In this document: piece after piece, positions 43,186 to 50,607 of the stretch
How positions within the stretch are numbered: position 1 is the stretch's first letter
Layout: each line of letters opens with the position of its first letter
Assembly: GCA_039714215.1 (NCBI GenBank)
Contig: JBDLJU010000001.1
Location: forward strand, 1-64,000
Length of the DNA: 64,000 bases
Direction: 5' to 3'
From: UBA11579 sp039714215
GTDB lineage: Bacteria; Chloroflexota; Anaerolineae; Anaerolineales; UBA11579
Translations under genes and position numbers: made by a program
Notes under the pieces: model-generated
Databases searched by the model: none
What the model was told of the DNA's origin: nothing
Seen by the model: the letters and a program-made list of their open reading frames with translations, nothing else

Positions 43186-44382
43186 TCACCCAATGCGGCA
43201 GACGAGACCTTTTAAATACTGCCCCTCGGGGAAATTCAAACCAACCGGATGGTCAGCGCTTTGACTCATCCGATGCAGGATCCTTGCGTCCACGGATGCA
43301 TCCAGCGCAGCCCCAGCCACAATTTTTTGGAACAGCGCTTCGTCAATTCCGCCGGAACAAGAGAAGGTAAACAGCGTTCCTCCAGGCCGAAGCAGTTTAA
43401 AGGCCAGCAAATTTATGTCCTTATAACCTCTCGCCGCCTGATTGGCGTGTGACCGCGTTGGCGCAAATTTTGGCGGATCGAGGATGATCAGGTCAAAACT
43501 ACGTCCCTGATCCCTGAACTTGCGCAATTGCTTAAACACATCTGCCTGGATGATTTCTAGTATCTTTTCATCATACGAGTTCAAAACAGAGTTTTGTTGG
43601 AGCAGCTCCAGAGCTGGAGCAGAATTATCCACTGCGGTAACTGAATTCGCCCCACCGGCTGCAGCATTTAGAGAAAACCCTCCCGAATAGGAAAAACAAT
43701 CAAGTACGTCTTTACCCGCAGCGTATTTTTGCAAAAGCTGCCGGTTTGCGCGTTGGTCAAGATAAAAACCAGTTTTATGTCCACTGGTTATCGGCACCAA
43801 GTATTTTATTCCATACTCGCTAATTTCAAGCGGATCAACAAATTCAGAACCCGCCAATAAACCAACCTTGTGTTCAAGTCCTTCTAAAATTCTCACTTCG
43901 GCATCAGAACGCTCATAAATTGCTTCAACCCCGGTGAGGTCGAGGAGGATTTCAGCGATAGCTTCACGCCAGACTTCTACCCCATTACTCAAAATTTGGG
44001 CAACGATCACCTTAGCGTATTGATCAACGACCAAGCCGGGAATTCCGTCCGATTCGGCATGTACCAACCGGAGCGAATCAGAAACCTGTCCAATCCCAAG
44101 CCCCTCCCGTAGTGCAATCGATTTTTCCAGGAGCGATCGAATAAAGTCCTGATCAACGATTTGATCCTGCTGATAGCTCCAAACCCTGCCAACAATTTGT
44201 GAATTATGACTATACGCAATCTGTGCAATAAACCGGTTTTCCGCCGAAAACACCGGAATTACATCACCATCTGCGGGCTCCCCAACCACTTGATGGACTG
44301 CCCCTGAGAACACCCAGGGATGCCTGCGCATCAGTGATTTTTCTCTTCCAGGTTTTAGATTCATTCGGGCATTCTGGTTCAT
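43186..44382 (-). CDS. Class I rRNA (cytosine-5) methyltransferase, RlmI-like
   Basis: 398 residues: N-terminal PUA domain (about 8-80, GREKSLMRRHPWVFSGAV), a central EEHEE-like part (LRLVHAESDGIPGLVVDQY), and a C-terminal Rossmann methyltransferase (about 195-398) with DCFSYSGGFSLNAA, LDPPKFAPTRS and TFSCSGGI, where the Cys is the expected catalytic position. RlmI methylates C1962 of 23S rRNA in E. coli; specificity here is inferred. It overlaps ligA by four bases and is translated from the same message. Confidence 0.9.
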   Translation of the reverse strand: MNQNARMNLKPGREKSLMRRHPWVFSGAVHQVVGEPADGDVIPVFSAENRFIAQIAYSHNSQIVGRVWSYQQDQIVDQDFIRSLLEKSIALREGLGIGQVSDSLRLVHAESDGIPGLVVDQYAKVIVAQILSNGVEVWREAIAEILLDLTGVEAIYERSDAEVRILEGLEHKVGLLAGSEFVDPLEISEYGIKYLVPITSGHKTGFYLDQRANRQLLQKYAAGKDVLDCFSYSGGFSLNAAAGGANSVTAVDNSAPALELLQQNSVLNSYDEKILEIIQADVFKQLRKFRDQGRSFDLIILDPPKFAPTRSHANQAARGYKDINLLAFKLLRPGGTLFTFSCSGGIDEALFQKIVAGAALDASVDARILHRMSQSADHPVGLNFPEGQYLKGLVCRIG

Positions 44383-46415
44383 AGCGGTTCGCCTGCCAGT
44401 TCTCGCAGTCCTGCTTCATCGAGGACCGGGATACCCAATTGCTCAGCTTTGGCAAATTTTGAGCCAGGGCTTTCTCCAGAAACCAGATAAGATGTTTTTG
44501 AACTCACCGCGGAGATCACCTTCCCGCCTCGCTCCTGGATATAGTCTTTCACTGCTTTTCGCGAAAATCCAGCCAACGTCCCCGTCACCACAAAACTTAG
44601 CCCTTCAAGCGGCTGCGGTAGACCTTCCGCGCCGGAATCCCCGGAGAGCTCCGGCCACATCCCGGATTGCTTGAGCTTTGCCAAGATATTTTGATTGGCG
44701 GGGAGTGCAAACCAGTCGACTACCGCCTGGGCAATATTCGGACCAATTCCTTCAATTTCGATTAATTCCTCTAGTGTGGTTGCAGCAAGGCGATCCATGC
44801 TGCAGTAGAAGGTTGCCAATTCTGCCCCGACGACTTCCCCAACCCCGCGGATACCCAAAGCAAAGATAAAACGACTGAGGGGACGCTGCTTTGAAGATTC
44901 AATCGCAGCCAAAAGGTTGTCGGCTTTTTTGTCTCCAAAACCCTCTAGTTCAATCAAATCCTCACGTTTTAGGCGGTACAGATCAGCGACATCCTTGACC
45001 AAGCCCTGCTCGACAAGCTGCTCAACCAATTTAATTCCTAACCCAACAATATCCAGTGTCGTCCGCGAGACATAGTGCTCAAGATTTCTGACCAGTTGTG
45101 CCGGGCATGCTGGATTGACACAGTACCAGGCCACCTCCCCTTCTATGGTGGCAACTTTTTCTTCGCAAGCGGGGCACACATCAGGTGGGCTGTAAGTAAC
45201 TGCACTTTCTGGGCGGACCTCAAGGATAGGACCCTTTACATAAGGGATCACATCGCCGGCTCGTTTGATTCGAACCCGGTCATGGATGCGGATATCTTTG
45301 TCCTGTATAAAATCAAAATTATGCAAAGTAGCCTGACGGACAATTACACCACCAACTTCCACGGCATCGAGGATCGCATAGGGAGTCAGTACGCCGGTGC
45401 GGCCAACATTGACACCGATATCGAGCAGCTCTGTGGTGACTTCCTGCGCTGGGAATTTATAGGCAATCGCCCCGCGGGGATCTTTCCCAACAATACCTAA
45501 TGAGTCAGCCATGGCAATATTATTGATTTTTACAACTGCCCCATCGATCTCGTACGGCAGGCTGATGCGCCGTTCCCCCCAAGCTTCACAGGCTTCCACA
45601 ACTTCTTCGATATCGAGGCAGTGTACGATATTTTCCGGCACAGAAAAGCCATAAGCCCTAAGCAATTCTAGGGATTCAAGTTGGCTTTCCGGAACCTCGC
45701 TGCCCTCACTTGTTACAATCGTATAGACCAGTAAACGCAGCGGCCGAGCAGCTGTTACCGCTGAATCCAAATTGCGCAATGCGCCCGCGGCAGTGTTGCG
45801 CGGAGTCTGGTAGACTTTTTCACCGAGCTCTTCCTGCTTTCGGTTGAGCTCCTCGAAATCCTCCAGGTCAATAAACACCTCACCGCGTACTACCAAATAT
45901 TCAGGGGGCGCTGGGCCATCCTGGAAGACTGGGATTGAGAGCGGCAGCGACTGCAGTGTTTTTAGATTACGAGTGACCTCTTCCCCAATTTCACCATTCC
46001 CGCGGGTAGCACCCTGGACAAAGATTCCGTTTCGGTAGTGCAGCACGACTGTAAGCCCATCAAGTTTTGGTTCAACAGTGAAATCTGACGCAGCAACCTT
46101 GGGATTAAGTTTAGCGATCCTATCTAACCAACTGCGCAGATCTTCGGCATCGAATCCGTTTGCGAGACTCAATATCGGTTGAGGATGTTGAACTTTTCTG
46201 AACCTGTCGGATACACCCCCACCCACCCGCTGACTTGGAGAATCAGGGGTGATTAAGTCGGGGTATTTGGATTCAAGCTGGAGGAGTTCAGCAACAAGCT
46301 GATCATATTCAGCATCGCTGATGATCGGCATATCCAACACATGGTATCGGTGATTATGCTCTTGAATAATTTTTATTAATTCTTCTAATCTAGATTTTTC
46401 TTTTGCTGCGTCCAT
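44379..46415 (-). CDS. ligA: NAD-dependent DNA ligase
   Basis: 678 residues, normal length. Adenylation Lys117 (VEPKLDGLTV), NAD-binding Ia domain (YHVLDMPIISDAEYDQL), OB fold, a four-Cys zinc finger (CPACEE then CVNPAC), helix-hairpin-helix repeats (about 490-585) and a C-terminal BRCT (about 600-678). It seals nicks in replication and repair. The start has TATAAT six bases upstream and no normal ribosome binding site, so it may be leaderless. It begins 26 bases after the esterase stop and overlaps rlmI by four bases. Confidence 0.96.
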   Translation of the reverse strand: MDAAKEKSRLEELIKIIQEHNHRYHVLDMPIISDAEYDQLVAELLQLESKYPDLITPDSPSQRVGGGVSDRFRKVQHPQPILSLANGFDAEDLRSWLDRIAKLNPKVAASDFTVEPKLDGLTVVLHYRNGIFVQGATRGNGEIGEEVTRNLKTLQSLPLSIPVFQDGPAPPEYLVVRGEVFIDLEDFEELNRKQEELGEKVYQTPRNTAAGALRNLDSAVTAARPLRLLVYTIVTSEGSEVPESQLESLELLRAYGFSVPENIVHCLDIEEVVEACEAWGERRISLPYEIDGAVVKINNIAMADSLGIVGKDPRGAIAYKFPAQEVTTELLDIGVNVGRTGVLTPYAILDAVEVGGVIVRQATLHNFDFIQDKDIRIHDRVRIKRAGDVIPYVKGPILEVRPESAVTYSPPDVCPACEEKVATIEGEVAWYCVNPACPAQLVRNLEHYVSRTTLDIVGLGIKLVEQLVEQGLVKDVADLYRLKREDLIELEGFGDKKADNLLAAIESSKQRPLSRFIFALGIRGVGEVVGAELATFYCSMDRLAATTLEELIEIEGIGPNIAQAVVDWFALPANQNILAKLKQSGMWPELSGDSGAEGLPQPLEGLSFVVTGTLAGFSRKAVKDYIQERGGKVISAVSSKTSYLVSGESPGSKFAKAEQLGIPVLDEAGLRELAGEPL

Positions 46416-46421
46416 GCCCCC

Positions 46422-46427
46422 ATTATA
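46422..46427 (-). promoter_or_regulatory. -10 element of ligA, leaderless geometry
   Basis: Minus-strand TATAAT ends six bases before the ATG at 46415. No clear -35 is found. It lies between the esterase and ligA, and may start an internal transcript for ligA-rlmI. Confidence 0.4.
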
Positions 46428-46441
46428 CCCTTTTGCCGAGT

Positions 46442-47098
46442 TTAACTATTTTCAAAAAAGCGGTTGAATCCGCGGAAACAATCCGCACCCAAACGGTGGC
46501 CGACATCTGTAAAGCAGCTGGTCACCTGCGCACCGCCAGTCTCAAAGAGCTTCACAGCTTGCTGAGCTCTCTCAAGCGGCACGATTTCGTCCCTGGTGCC
46601 GTGGCCAACAAATATCTTCTTGCCATGTAAATCTAAATCGGATGGATCCGAACCTTCAGCCAAAAAACCAGAGAGAATTGCCAGACGAGATACTTTTTCA
46701 GGGTTGACGAAGAAAAACTCCCCGGCCAACGCAGATCCCTGACTGAATCCGGCAATATTTAATTCCTCAAAATTTGCAGGAAATTGAGTCGCAAGCTCAG
46801 AGATTAAGCTGGACAACAAATTAACGGGATGCTCAAAATCCTTTTTGTTCGCCCATTTGCCCGTTTTGTCCTCTACCCAGCTGTAACCAGCGTACTTGGA
46901 ATGATTTGAGGGATATAAACCCCGCGGTGAGATAATCATGGCATCAGGGTTGAGTTTATTTGCAAACACCCACATCGAATTTTCGTCACCTGTCCAACCG
47001 TGGAGCAGGAAGAAAACTGGCGCACCCTCAACTTTCTGAGGCAGTCGAATCTTTAACTCCCACGTTCCTAATGTGAGAGATTTTAACAGGTCACTCAT
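46442..47098 (-). CDS. Alpha/beta-hydrolase carboxylesterase
   Basis: 218 residues; the start is probably the ATG at 47098 or 47101, since these overlap the preceding stop region. It has the oxyanion region LLHGWTGDENSMW, nucleophile elbow GFSQGSALA, and likely acid and His in GTRDEIVPL and DVGHRLG. The build is that of phospholipase/carboxylesterase-type serine hydrolases. Substrate is unknown. It is co-transcribed with a patatin and a small membrane protein, which suggests lipid handling, by inference. Confidence 0.85.
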   Translation of the reverse strand: MSDLLKSLTLGTWELKIRLPQKVEGAPVFFLLHGWTGDENSMWVFANKLNPDAMIISPRGLYPSNHSKYAGYSWVEDKTGKWANKKDFEHPVNLLSSLISELATQFPANFEELNIAGFSQGSALAGEFFFVNPEKVSRLAILSGFLAEGSDPSDLDLHGKKIFVGHGTRDEIVPLERAQQAVKLFETGGAQVTSCFTDVGHRLGADCFRGFNRFFENS

Positions 47099-47315
47099 CA
47101 TTAGCCTTTTTAACAATCACATCCAGCAGCAGCATTACAAGGGCAATAAAAATTAGGGGAACCATCCCCGCGAAGATGCAGATCAGCCCGCTGACCGCGG
47201 CGCTTGGGCCATACAGCCAATAAATCAGTCCATCGCCAATAATGAGGAGCACAAGGAAAAATCCAACAGCCAGGCGTAGGTTGGTCTTGCGGGCATATTC
47301 TCGAAGGTCACGCAT
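47091..47315 (-). CDS. Small two-TM membrane protein
   Basis: 74 residues from the ATG at 47315; a longer frame from 47378 lies inside the patatin gene. It has a basic N-terminus (MRDLREYARKTNLR), two transmembrane helices (about 15-33 and 38-65) and a short charged end (VIVKKANDE). I do not recognise a family. It overlaps the patatin gene by eight bases and the esterase by eight, so it is translated in step with both. Confidence 0.7.
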   Translation of the reverse strand: MRDLREYARKTNLRLAVGFFLVLLIIGDGLIYWLYGPSAAVSGLICIFAGMVPLIFIALVMLLLDVIVKKANDE

Positions 47316-48195
47316 CAACCACGCCCGCTTTATTTTTAATCCAACGTACAGGTTTTTTCCAGGGGGAGACCGCCGCACGAAGCTCAGGGAGCATTTCTAA
47401 AGCAGCAATTTCACCGCGCTTCGCGATTTCGGAGACGTCAATTTGGTCGAGCATTCCGACGCCGTGCAAATTTGGTAAAATGGCGACTTCTGGTTTTTGG
47501 GTCTTGAGCAGCAGTTCGGTCATCCTGATCGAGCTCATCTCGCTTGACCGGACAAAGACATTGATTGCCTGGGCAAGGCGCAGCCTGGAAATATATTCCA
47601 CCATTGCGTTAGTTGTGGGGGTTTCTGGGACATTGAATGACTCTCCAGGCATGGAGCGCTGATTAAGAGCTACGGCCACCAGAGGAAGATCTGACCGCAG
47701 TTCACGGACAGGTCGAATTGGCACCGGACAAAGCACCCCTCCATCAACCAGCAGCCTTCCCTTCCAGCGTCTGGCCGGAAACACACCAGGCACGGCAGTG
47801 CTTGCCAAAACCGCATCAATCAGAGGGCCTTCGTTAAAGATAATCACTTCACCGCGATCAAGGTCGACCGCAGTCGTTGCAAATGGGATCGGCAAATCAG
47901 CGAAGGTTCTGTCTCCCAGAAAATTGCTTAATATTTTGGTGATCCCCTCAAAACCCAACAGCGAAGGCTCATCACCCTTCTGGCGGCCGTACAGCTTGGT
48001 TAATTCCAGATCACGAAATTCATCCTTGATCTCTTGTGGAGAAACTCCGCATAGATAAACCGCGCCAATCAAACCGCCCACACTTGTTCCGGCAAGCGCT
48101 TGAATCTCGAAACCTTCTCGATCCAACACTTCAAGAACGCCCAGGTGCGCAGCCCCTTTGACGCCCCCACCTCCTAATGCTAAAGCAATTTCCAT
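47308..48195 (-). CDS. Patatin-like phospholipase
   Basis: 295 residues. It has the glycine-rich oxyanion motif LGGGGVKG at residues 7-14, nucleophile Ser38 (AGTSVGG) and the Asp dyad partner in LLVDGGVL. Bacterial patatins such as RssA/YlbK are lipid acyl hydrolases or unknown esterases. No signal peptide or transmembrane segment is present. It follows proS by three bases, so it probably depends on the proS leader for expression. Confidence 0.92.
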   Translation of the reverse strand: MEIALALGGGGVKGAAHLGVLEVLDREGFEIQALAGTSVGGLIGAVYLCGVSPQEIKDEFRDLELTKLYGRQKGDEPSLLGFEGITKILSNFLGDRTFADLPIPFATTAVDLDRGEVIIFNEGPLIDAVLASTAVPGVFPARRWKGRLLVDGGVLCPVPIRPVRELRSDLPLVAVALNQRSMPGESFNVPETPTTNAMVEYISRLRLAQAINVFVRSSEMSSIRMTELLLKTQKPEVAILPNLHGVGMLDQIDVSEIAKRGEIAALEMLPELRAAVSPWKKPVRWIKNKAGVVDA

Positions 48196-48198
48196 CGA

Positions 48199-49959
48199 TT
48201 ATTCCGCCTTGAATGGCACCTCAACTACTTTTTTGTGAACTTCAGCCAAAAGCGTGTCTTTGATCGCTAAGACATTGCTGATAATTTCATCGACGGGGAC
48301 TGCACTACGATCAGCATCCCGCCGAAGCTTAAGTTCAATTTCGCCTTTCTCGAGAGAGCGCTTCCCAATCGTCAGTCGGATAGGCACACCGATCAAATCA
48401 GCATCATTGAATTTAACCCCAGGGCTCTCGCTGCGGTCATCAAGGAGCACCTCCAAACCGGCCTCCTCCAGCTGCTGGTAAACCTCAGCAGCTTTCTCCT
48501 CCCCGCCTTTCAATGCCACAATATGAACCTGGTACGGTGCGATCGTAATCGGCCAAATCAATCCATGCTCATCGTGATGCTCTTCAGCAATACACGCCAG
48601 CAGCCGTCCGCTGCCAATCCCATAACTCCCCATAATTACTGGCTGGGCCTTTCCGTTCTTGTCTAGGAAATTAGCGCCAAGCGCTTCTGTGTATTTGGTA
48701 CCTAATTTAAAGATATTACCAATTTCCACACCGCGTTTCTCGTCTAAAGCGTTTCCGCAGTTTATACAGGCGAAATCTTTTTCTGCTGCAGTGATGTCTG
48801 CAACAATCGACGCCTCAAAATCTCGACCATAATTGACGTTTAGATAATGGAAACCTTCTTCGTTAGCTCCACTGACTAAGTTTGGTGATTTCGCAACCAG
48901 CTCGTCAACCACAACCAGCACATCCTTTAATCCAATCGGGGATGCGTAACCGGGCGAAGCACCGACTGCAGCGATTTCATCATCCTGTGCAGGACGCAAT
49001 TCCTTGGCTTTTACCGCGTTAACCAATTTTGTTTCATTCAATTCCAAATCGCCGCGAACTACTGCAAAGACCAATTTCTCATGATCTTCGGTGCCTTCAG
49101 TAAAAGTTCCCATCATGAAAACCGCCTTGGCAGTTTTACTCTCAGGGATTTTGAGGAATTCAGCCAAATCTGCAATGGTGGCTGCCCCTGGAGTGGCCAC
49201 TTTTTCCAACTCTCCCAAAGGTTCCTCTGTTATCTCAGGCTGTTGAAACAGGGCAATTTGCCGGTTCGCCATGTAGCCGCAATCGTTACAGATCAACAGG
49301 GTGTCCTCCCCTATCGGGGTGAGGTACATATACTCGTGCGCCATCGAACCGCCCATCATGCCCACATCAGAGAGCACTGCCGCTGAAGGCAGATCGCAGC
49401 GATTGAAGATGTTGAAATACGCCTGGTAGTGAGCTTTATACTGTTTATCAAGCCCCTCTTCATCCAGGTCAAGGCTGTAGCTATCCTTCATGGTGAACTC
49501 GCGGACGCGAATCAAACCCGCCCGAGGACGAGGGTCATCTCGAAACTTGGTTTGAATATGGTAAACCAGCTTGGGGAGCTGTTTGTAGGAATGGATCATC
49601 TTGCGCACCAGGTCAGCAACCACCTCTTCATGGGTCATTGCCAGGACCATATCGGCATCTTTACGATCTTTGAAGCGTCCCATCTCACTGCCGATTTCGT
49701 AATAGCGGTTGGTTTCTTTCCAAACTTCTGCAGGGTTTACTACCGGCATGCTCAATTCCTGACCGCCGATTGCATTGATTTCGTCCCGCATGATATTTTC
49801 AATTTTATTCAACGAGCGCTTTGATAAAGGTAGAACCGAATAAATTCCCGCACCAAGCTGCTTGATAAACCCCGCCCGTACCAGCAGTTGATGGCTGGCG
49901 ACTTCAGCGTCAGCGGGGACCTCTCGTAATGTTTGGAAAAACAGATCGCTCATCTTCAT
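48199..49959 (-). CDS. proS: Prolyl-tRNA synthetase with editing domain
   Basis: 586 residues of the bacterial class II type. Motif 2 region KFRDDPRPRAGLIRVREFTMKDSYS, and motif 3 region SYGIGSGRLLACI. Between them (about 235-385) lies the YbaK-like INS domain that removes Ala from tRNA-Pro, and a C-terminal anticodon-binding domain begins about 475 (APYQVHIVALKG). AGGAGAAG is the ribosome binding site. Its leader of about 180 bases starts with a consensus promoter and contains an intrinsic terminator just before the gene, so control by attenuation is likely. It heads a run of six minus-strand genes. Confidence 0.95.
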   Translation of the reverse strand: MKMSDLFFQTLREVPADAEVASHQLLVRAGFIKQLGAGIYSVLPLSKRSLNKIENIMRDEINAIGGQELSMPVVNPAEVWKETNRYYEIGSEMGRFKDRKDADMVLAMTHEEVVADLVRKMIHSYKQLPKLVYHIQTKFRDDPRPRAGLIRVREFTMKDSYSLDLDEEGLDKQYKAHYQAYFNIFNRCDLPSAAVLSDVGMMGGSMAHEYMYLTPIGEDTLLICNDCGYMANRQIALFQQPEITEEPLGELEKVATPGAATIADLAEFLKIPESKTAKAVFMMGTFTEGTEDHEKLVFAVVRGDLELNETKLVNAVKAKELRPAQDDEIAAVGASPGYASPIGLKDVLVVVDELVAKSPNLVSGANEEGFHYLNVNYGRDFEASIVADITAAEKDFACINCGNALDEKRGVEIGNIFKLGTKYTEALGANFLDKNGKAQPVIMGSYGIGSGRLLACIAEEHHDEHGLIWPITIAPYQVHIVALKGGEEKAAEVYQQLEEAGLEVLLDDRSESPGVKFNDADLIGVPIRLTIGKRSLEKGEIELKLRRDADRSAVPVDEIISNVLAIKDTLLAEVHKKVVEVPFKAE

Positions 49960-49982
49960 AAATTCTTCTCCTAAAGCATATT

Positions 49983-50008
49983 AAAAAACAATCCCCGAAT
50001 TATCGGGG
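49983..50008 (-). terminator. Intrinsic terminator within the proS leader
   Basis: CCCCGA (49993-49998) pairs with TCGGGG (50003-50008), loop ATTA. On the minus strand it is followed by TTGTTTTTTAA. It lies 24 bases before the proS ATG, and no minus-strand gene lies upstream of it within the window's next 9 kb. Confidence 0.8.
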
Positions 50009-50139
50009 GCAATAGTAAACAGTTGAAATCAAAATAGATACCGATTATATCTATTTGGCCCCTCCAAATTGAATTCCCGGCACAGAGGCCGGCGTAGGGA
50101 CAGGGAATTTAATCATGTCACACTTCATATATTTAACCA
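49993..50139 (-). ncRNA. Structured leader RNA or small RNA upstream of proS
   Basis: Between a consensus promoter and an intrinsic terminator is a transcript of about 150 bases. On the minus strand it contains a GC hairpin (CCGGC/GCCGG, flanked by AATTC/GAATT), a TTTGG/CCAAA hairpin, an overlapping nine-pair AAATAGATA/TATCTATTT hairpin that can exclude the previous one, and the terminator. I find no T-box sequence, so it is not a normal T-box leader. It may be an unrecognised attenuator for proS or an independent small RNA. No family is recognised. Confidence 0.5.
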
Positions 50140-50145
50140 TGCTAG

Positions 50146-50174
50146 TTTATACCGTTTGAATTTTTTTTTGTCAA
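50146..50174 (-). promoter_or_regulatory. Consensus promoter of the proS leader RNA
   Basis: Minus-strand TTGACA (50174-50169), 17-base A-rich spacer, TATAAA (50151-50146). Predicted start near 50139. Confidence 0.8.
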
Positions 50175-50205
50175 GAAATAACCCAAACGAATATGAAGAA
50201 TAGCC

Positions 50206-50221
50206 TGGCACAGACCTTGCA
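50206..50221 (+). promoter_or_regulatory. Sigma-54-type -24/-12 promoter
   Basis: TGGCAC (50206-50211), five bases, TTGCA (50217-50221) match the RpoN consensus TGGCAC-N5-TTGCA exactly, with GG and GC ten bases apart. It lies 38 bases before the ATG at 50260, the normal distance. A sigma-70 promoter is not evident. Whether this organism has rpoN is unknown. Confidence 0.55.
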
Positions 50222-50259
50222 CATTATTAGACTATAGAAAAACAAAGCTGGAGGCTGAC

Positions 50260-50598
50260 ATGAACAAATTGGACACAACACAAATAATTCTCCTGGTAGA
50301 TGCAGTCCTTTTCCTCTTAGGAGTGATTACTTTTATCACCGGGATCATCATTTTGGCATCGAAAGCAATGAGCCGCGATATTCGCACAATTTCCTCGCAA
50401 ACGGCTCAGCTTGCCCAGAAAGGAATCGCCGAAGACGTTGCAGGCCTGGTGGGGAATGCCTCCGCTCTGATGAACGCCCTGCAGCAAATGGTTAAAACCG
50501 CCACTGGGATCGGTGTTTTCATGGTCATGCTCGGAATCCTCCTGATCGGCGCGTCCATTTTTGTTTTCCTGAATATTAACAACTTTCCCACATTCTAA
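50260..50598 (+). CDS. Two-TM membrane protein, first gene of the TPR/peptidase operon
   Basis: 112 residues with GGAGG upstream of the ATG. One transmembrane helix at about 9-33, an amphipathic helical middle (SSQTAQLAQKGIAEDVAGLVGNASALMNAL, in part), and a second at about 80-106. Both ends are predicted on the same side. No family is recognised; its size and form are like small scaffold or holin-like proteins, but nothing proves that. It is separated from the TPR gene by nine bases and clearly belongs to the same operon. Confidence 0.75.
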   Translation: MNKLDTTQIILLVDAVLFLLGVITFITGIIILASKAMSRDIRTISSQTAQLAQKGIAEDVAGLVGNASALMNALQQMVKTATGIGVFMVMLGILLIGASIFVFLNINNFPTF

Positions 50599-50607
50599 GG
50601 CCTGCTG

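Noticed and set aside
49960..50174. Classic T-box riboswitch for proS
   Set aside because: No recognisable T-box core sequence or specifier stem. A TGGA lies in a loop but would not match the tRNA-Pro end, so only a generic attenuator is claimed.
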